Of a stretch of 10,000 bases of DNA, positions 6,542 to 10,000 are shown piece by piece; position 1 is the first letter of the stretch; each line of letters opens with the position of its first letter. A model generated the notes under the pieces. It ran no database searches, was not told the origin of the DNA, and saw nothing but the letters and a program-made list of their open reading frames with translations. This DNA is from Flavobacterium sp. Its GTDB lineage: Bacteria > Bacteroidota > Bacteroidia > Flavobacteriales > Flavobacteriaceae. The stretch covers positions 1 to 10,000 of the forward strand of contig NZ_JAIWOF010000176.1 of the NCBI RefSeq assembly GCF_020217025.1, in the 5' to 3' direction. The translations under genes were made by a program, and so were the position numbers.

Positions 6542-8449
6542 CTAGAGCTTGCCGTTTTTAATTTCTTCCACTATTTCAGGATTCAATAAAGTGGAAATAT
6601 CTCCAAAATTAGAGAAGTCTCCTTCAGCAATCTTTCTTAATATTCTACGCATGATTTTACCAGAACGTGTTTTTGGTAAACCACTTACAAACTGAATTTT
6701 ATCTAATTTCGCAATCGGACCAATTTGATCTGAAATCAATTGATTAATCTCTTTTGCTAAGTTAACTCTATCACGTCCTTCACCAGTTTCTTTCAAGATA
6801 ATAAAACCGTAAAGGGCATTTCCTTTGATATCATGAGGGAAACCTACAATTGCACTTTCTGCAACCGCTGGGTGTTCGTTGATTGCATCTTCAATTGGGG
6901 CCGTTCCTAAATTATGTCCTGAAACAATAATAACGTCATCTACTCTACCCGTAATTCGGTAATATCCAACTTCATCGCGTAAAGCTCCATCACCTGTAAA
7001 ATATTTTCCTGGGAAAGCAGTGAAATAGGTTTCTTTATAACGTTGGTGATCTCCCCAAATGGTTCTAGCCATCGAAGGCCAAGGAAATTTAACACACAAT
7101 GCACCTGTTACTTGATTTCCTTCAATTTCATTACGTAACTCATCCATTAAAACCGGTTGAATTCCAGGTAATGGTAATGAAGCATAAGTCGGTTTTGTAG
7201 GTGTTACAAACGGAATTGGCGAAATCATTATTCCTCCTGTTTCAGTTTGCCACCAGGTATCAACTAATGGACAACGCTTTCCTCCTACGTGGTCGTTGTA
7301 CCAGTGCCAAGCTTCCTCATTAATTGGCTCACCTACGGAACCAATTACTTTTAAAGAATCCAATTGAAATCTTTGAACATAATCTAAACTTTCTTTTGCT
7401 AATGCACGGATTGCTGTTGGTGCTGTGTAGAATTGTGTAACGTTATGTTTTTCAATCACTTCCCAAAATCTACTGAAATCTGGATAAGATGGAACTCCTT
7501 CAAAAATTACTGTTGTTGCACCATTTAAAAGAGGTCCGTATAAAATATAGGAATGACCTGTAATCCAACCTATATCAGCCGTACACCAATAAACATCATT
7601 TTCTTCGTAATTGAATACATTTTTAAAAGTGTAAGCGGTGTAAACCATATAACCTGCTGTCGAATGTACCATTCCTTTAGGTTTTCCGGTAGAACCTGAA
7701 GTATACAGAATAAATAAAGGATCTTCTGCATCCATAATTTCAGCTACATTATTTCCAACAGCAGTATCCATTAAAGGTTGTAACCACAAATCTCTTCCTT
7801 CTTTCATGTTGACTTCCGTATTGGTTCTCTTAACAACCAAAACAGTTTCAACACTTGGACATTTTTCTAAAGCTTCGTCTACAATTCCTTTTAAATCGAT
7901 AGCTTTATTTCCGCGGTAACTTCCGTCTGAAGTAATCACCATTTTACATTCGCTATCATTAATACGAGCTGCAACGGCAGATGATGAAAATCCAGCAAAT
8001 ACAACGGAATGTATCGCTCCAATTCTAGCACAAGCTAAAACAGCTATTGCTAATTCTGGAATCATTGGTAAATAGATACAAACTCTATCCCCTTTTTTGA
8101 TGCCTTGTTCACGAAGTACGTTTGCTAATTTTGAAACTCTAACATATAATTCATTGTACGAAATATGTTGCGCTGCTTCACTGGGGTCATTTGGTTCAAA
8201 AATAATGGCCGTTTTATCACCACGTTTTGCTAAATGTCTGTCGATACAGTTTTTAGTGATGTTTACTTTTGCATTTAAAAACCATTTAAAATCTGCTTCT
8301 TGCATATCAAATTCGAAAACTTTGTCCCATTTTTGATACCAAGTGAAATTTTCATCGGCAATACGATCCCAAAATTTTCTTGGTTCGCGCACCGATTTCT
8401 TATACATTTTAAAGTAATTCTCTAAATCTTTAATTTTATAATAACTCAT
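6542..8449 (-). CDS. acs: Acetyl-CoA synthetase (AMP-forming)
   Basis: This enzyme (EC 6.2.1.1) converts acetate, ATP and CoA to acetyl-CoA, AMP and PPi through acetyl-AMP, in the cytoplasm. The 635-aa length is close to the usual 640-650. Visible motifs are the P-loop-like YTSGSTGKPKG (249-259), the acetate-pocket segment ADIGWITGHSYILYGP (291-306), WWQTETGG (399-406), YFTGDGA (483-489), ITGRVDD (499-505) and PKTRSGKIMRR (592-602). Lys598 is the catalytic lysine that is acetylated in Acs regulation elsewhere. The loop after GRVDD reads SGHNLGTA, with Asn513 where E. coli and Salmonella Acs have Arg. The human cytosolic enzyme also lacks Arg there, as I recall. The start ATG follows an A-rich leader. 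The gene lies 125 bases downstream of the prpE-like paralogue on the same strand and converges on the exonuclease gene. Identification is very secure. Confidence 0.96.
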   Translation of the reverse strand: MSYYKIKDLENYFKMYKKSVREPRKFWDRIADENFTWYQKWDKVFEFDMQEADFKWFLNAKVNITKNCIDRHLAKRGDKTAIIFEPNDPSEAAQHISYNELYVRVSKLANVLREQGIKKGDRVCIYLPMIPELAIAVLACARIGAIHSVVFAGFSSSAVAARINDSECKMVITSDGSYRGNKAIDLKGIVDEALEKCPSVETVLVVKRTNTEVNMKEGRDLWLQPLMDTAVGNNVAEIMDAEDPLFILYTSGSTGKPKGMVHSTAGYMVYTAYTFKNVFNYEENDVYWCTADIGWITGHSYILYGPLLNGATTVIFEGVPSYPDFSRFWEVIEKHNVTQFYTAPTAIRALAKESLDYVQRFQLDSLKVIGSVGEPINEEAWHWYNDHVGGKRCPLVDTWWQTETGGIMISPIPFVTPTKPTYASLPLPGIQPVLMDELRNEIEGNQVTGALCVKFPWPSMARTIWGDHQRYKETYFTAFPGKYFTGDGALRDEVGYYRITGRVDDVIIVSGHNLGTAPIEDAINEHPAVAESAIVGFPHDIKGNALYGFIILKETGEGRDRVNLAKEINQLISDQIGPIAKLDKIQFVSGLPKTRSGKIMRRILRKIAEGDFSNFGDISTLLNPEIVEEIKNGKL

Positions 8450-8477
8450 TTTTTAGCTTTATTTTTAATTGATAATG

Positions 8478-8485
8478 TAAAGATA
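8478..8485 (-). promoter_or_regulatory. Possible -7 box (TATCTTTA) upstream of acs
   Basis: The minus strand reads TATCTTTA, 7 of 8 matches to TAnnTTTG, 28 bases before the acs ATG. It would start transcription near 8471, with an A-rich leader of about 22 bases. No TTTG lies at the -33 distance. If used, acs can be transcribed independently of the upstream prpE-like gene. I found no terminator between those two genes, so read-through is also possible. Confidence 0.4.
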
Positions 8486-8535
8486 ACCAATCTGTTTTAA
8501 GAATTTTATAATTTCTTGCTAAATAGATATAGTTA

Positions 8536-8565
8536 AGTGATTAGTGAAAAGTGAATAGTGATTAG
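8536..8565. repeat. Heptad tandem repeat AGTGAWW x4 between prpE-like gene and acs
   Basis: The bases split exactly into four 7-base units: agtgatt, agtgaaa, agtgaat, agtgatt, followed by ag. The first five bases are constant and the last two are always A or T. The array ends 9 bases before the minus-strand stop codon of the prpE-like gene (8575-8577) and lies about 50 bases upstream of the candidate acs -7 box. It could be a slippage-prone simple repeat or a remnant of a dispersed intergenic repeat. Confidence 0.7.
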
Positions 8566-8574
8566 CTTAAAATC

Positions 8575-9999
8575 TTACTTAAAACAACCAATTTTAGAAT
8601 GTTCTAAAACGTCTCTAATTTCATCAATAATCGCTTCATCATCAATAGTAGATGGAATTTGGAATTGTTCGCCATCAGCAATACTTCGCATCATTTTTCT
8701 AAGAATTTTTCCAGAACGTGTTTTTGGTAAACGATTCACAACTACTACATCACGTAATGATGCTACGGCTCCGATTTGTTCACGAACTAAATGCACTACT
8801 TCATGTTGTAATTGGAAATGTTCAATATCATCACCAGATTTTGCTACTACTAATGCCAAAGGAATTTGTCCTTTCAATTCGTCATTAATTCCAATAACAG
8901 CACATTCAGCAACTGAATGATGAGACGCCACAATTTCTTCCATTTCAGCAGTTGAAAGTCGGTGACCAGCTACGTTGATAACATCATCTACTCGACCTGT
9001 GATGTATATATAATCGTCAGTATCTTTAAATCCGCCATCTCCAGAGAAATAATAACCTGGGAATTTATTCAAATATCCTGCTTTGAAACGTTCGTTATCT
9101 TTCCATAAATTTAATAAAGTTCCTGGAGGTAAAGGCAATTTGATAACTACGTAACCTTCTTCATTTGGACCTAATTCTTGTCCGTTTTCTCCAAAAATTC
9201 GGATATCGTAACCTGTAACAGCTTTTCCTGCTGAACCTGGTTTTATTGGTAAATATTCCACTCCCATCATGTTTGCAATCATTGGCCAACCTGATTCTGT
9301 TTGCCACCAATGGTCGATAGCAGGAACTGGAATATGTTCACGATACCATTCTAAAGTCGTAACATCGCAGCGTTCTCCTGCTAAGAATTGAATTCGTAAA
9401 CTGCTTAAATCGTATTGTTTGATAAATTCTCCGTTTGGATCTTCTTTTTTGATGGCACGAATGGCTGTTGGAGCGGTAAACATAACATTTACTTTATGCT
9501 CAGCAATAACACGCCAAAACGTACTCGCATCGGGAGTTCGGATTGGTTTTCCTTCGAATAAAACAGTAGTGTTTCTATTGATTAATGGACCATATACAAT
9601 ATAACTATGCCCCACAACCCAACCCACATCTGATGCAGCCCAGAAAACATCACCTTCTTTTGCAGCGTAAATATTTTGCATTGAAAATTTAAGTGCGGTA
9701 GCATAACCACCTGTATCTCTGACGATTCCTTTTGGTTTTCCAGTAGTTCCAGAAGTGTATAAAATATATAACGGATGAGCAGCATTTACAGGAATACAAG
9801 GTGTTTCTTCTGAACCGTAAACTAAAGCATCATAATCGACATCGTATTTTTTGAATGGAACTCTTGCGCCTAATTTCCTATTGAAAACCACTACTTTTTC
9901 AGGTTTGTGATTGGCTAATTCAATGGCTTCATCTACTAGAGGTTTGTAAGCAATTAATCTATCGATTTCTATTCCCGATGAAGCGGTGATGATAGCTTT
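8575..9999 (-). CDS. prpE: Propionyl-CoA synthetase-like acyl-CoA ligase (PrpE/ACSS3 type), N-terminus beyond window
   Basis: The frame is open from the right edge to the TAA at 8577-8575, giving 474 visible residues. About 150 N-terminal residues lie outside, judged from a usual length near 630. A GTG at 9891 is an internal Val codon, not the start: upstream residues such as IEIDRLIAYKPLVDEAIELA continue the homology to PrpE. Motifs (visible numbering) are YTSGTTGKPKG (81-91), ASDVGWVVGHSYIVYGP (122-138), WWQTESGWP (231-239), GRVDDVINVAGHRLS (335-349) and PKTRSGKILRK (425-435) with catalytic Lys431. WWQTESGWP and AGHRLSTAE are typical of the propionyl-CoA synthetase/ACSS3 branch, whereas Acs has WWQTETGG. 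It should form propionyl-CoA, or another short acyl-CoA, from the acid, ATP and CoA. It lies upstream of acs on the same strand. Ligase family is certain; propionate preference is inferred. Confidence 0.88.
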   Translation of the reverse strand, partial: KAIITASSGIEIDRLIAYKPLVDEAIELANHKPEKVVVFNRKLGARVPFKKYDVDYDALVYGSEETPCIPVNAAHPLYILYTSGTTGKPKGIVRDTGGYATALKFSMQNIYAAKEGDVFWAASDVGWVVGHSYIVYGPLINRNTTVLFEGKPIRTPDASTFWRVIAEHKVNVMFTAPTAIRAIKKEDPNGEFIKQYDLSSLRIQFLAGERCDVTTLEWYREHIPVPAIDHWWQTESGWPMIANMMGVEYLPIKPGSAGKAVTGYDIRIFGENGQELGPNEEGYVVIKLPLPPGTLLNLWKDNERFKAGYLNKFPGYYFSGDGGFKDTDDYIYITGRVDDVINVAGHRLSTAEMEEIVASHHSVAECAVIGINDELKGQIPLALVVAKSGDDIEHFQLQHEVVHLVREQIGAVASLRDVVVVNRLPKTRSGKILRKMMRSIADGEQFQIPSTIDDEAIIDEIRDVLEHSKIGCFK

Positions 10000-10000
10000 T

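Noticed and set aside
8097..8336. Plus-strand 79-aa frame, rich in Ser and Phe
   Set aside because: Antisense to the N-terminal part of acs; composition fits the complement of coding sequence.
8558..8920. Plus-strand 120-aa frame beginning in the acs/prpE spacer
   Set aside because: Almost entirely antisense to the conserved C-terminal domain of the prpE-like enzyme; Ser/Thr/Cys-rich shadow composition.
9419..9785. Further open frames on both strands inside the prpE-like gene (9419-9604 plus, 9582-9785 minus)
   Set aside because: Both overlap the conserved ligase core in other frames and show no independent coding evidence.
9889..9891. GTG as the start of the prpE-like gene
   Set aside because: The frame continues upstream to the window edge with residues that align to PrpE, so the GTG is an internal Val and the gene is truncated only by the window.
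1..10000. Mobile element, phage, CRISPR or defence island
   Set aside because: No transposase, integrase, terminal repeats, spacer arrays or defence-type domains were found; gene content and composition are even across the window.

Overview
The window looks like chromosomal DNA of a flavobacterium (Bacteroidota, Flavobacteriaceae, Flavobacterium-like). The evidence is the low GC content, A-rich leaders without Shine-Dalgarno sequences, promoter boxes close to the Bacteroidota pattern TTTG-N(17-23)-TAnnTTTG, and proteins that read like flavobacterial housekeeping families. I see no tRNA, rRNA, CRISPR array, insertion sequence or phage gene. Coding density is high and no gap exceeds 300 bases. 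The genus is an inference.

Left part (1-3300). The 3' end of a DUF2461 gene runs rightward into the window. It converges, across a small repeat-rich spacer, on a small conserved gene of unknown function. Next comes a leftward three-gene operon, read in the order VTT/DedA-like membrane protein, DUF3817 membrane protein, MscS-family (YbdG-like) channel. Its genes overlap by 4 and 1 bases (ATGA and TAATG), it starts at a TAnnTTTG box, and it ends in an intrinsic terminator.

Middle (3300-6540). A small unknown gene (122 aa) faces left, with a good promoter and a strong terminator. Divergent from it is a rightward pair. The first is a 639-aa protein with a cNMP-like domain, two CBS domains and a DUF294 nucleotidyltransferase-like domain. 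The second is a DEDDh (DnaQ-like) exonuclease 3 bases downstream. The pair ends at a perfect bidirectional terminator.

Right part (6540-10000). Two AMP-forming acyl-CoA synthetases are read leftward: a complete acetyl-CoA synthetase (acs) and, upstream of it, a propionyl-CoA-synthetase-like paralogue (prpE type) cut by the window edge. They would activate acetate and propionate to their CoA thioesters. The DUF294 and exonuclease pair converges on acs. As I recall, a similar pair sits near acs and acetate transporters in some gammaproteobacteria, so the right two thirds may be a short-chain fatty acid uptake and activation region with a poorly understood regulatory pair.

Most of the window is ordinary. 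The best candidate for under-described biology is the DUF294 and exonuclease pair, whose cNMP-like domain seems to lack the usual cAMP-contact residues. Two intergenic repeats, at about 597-671 and 8536-8565, are worth comparing across the genome.
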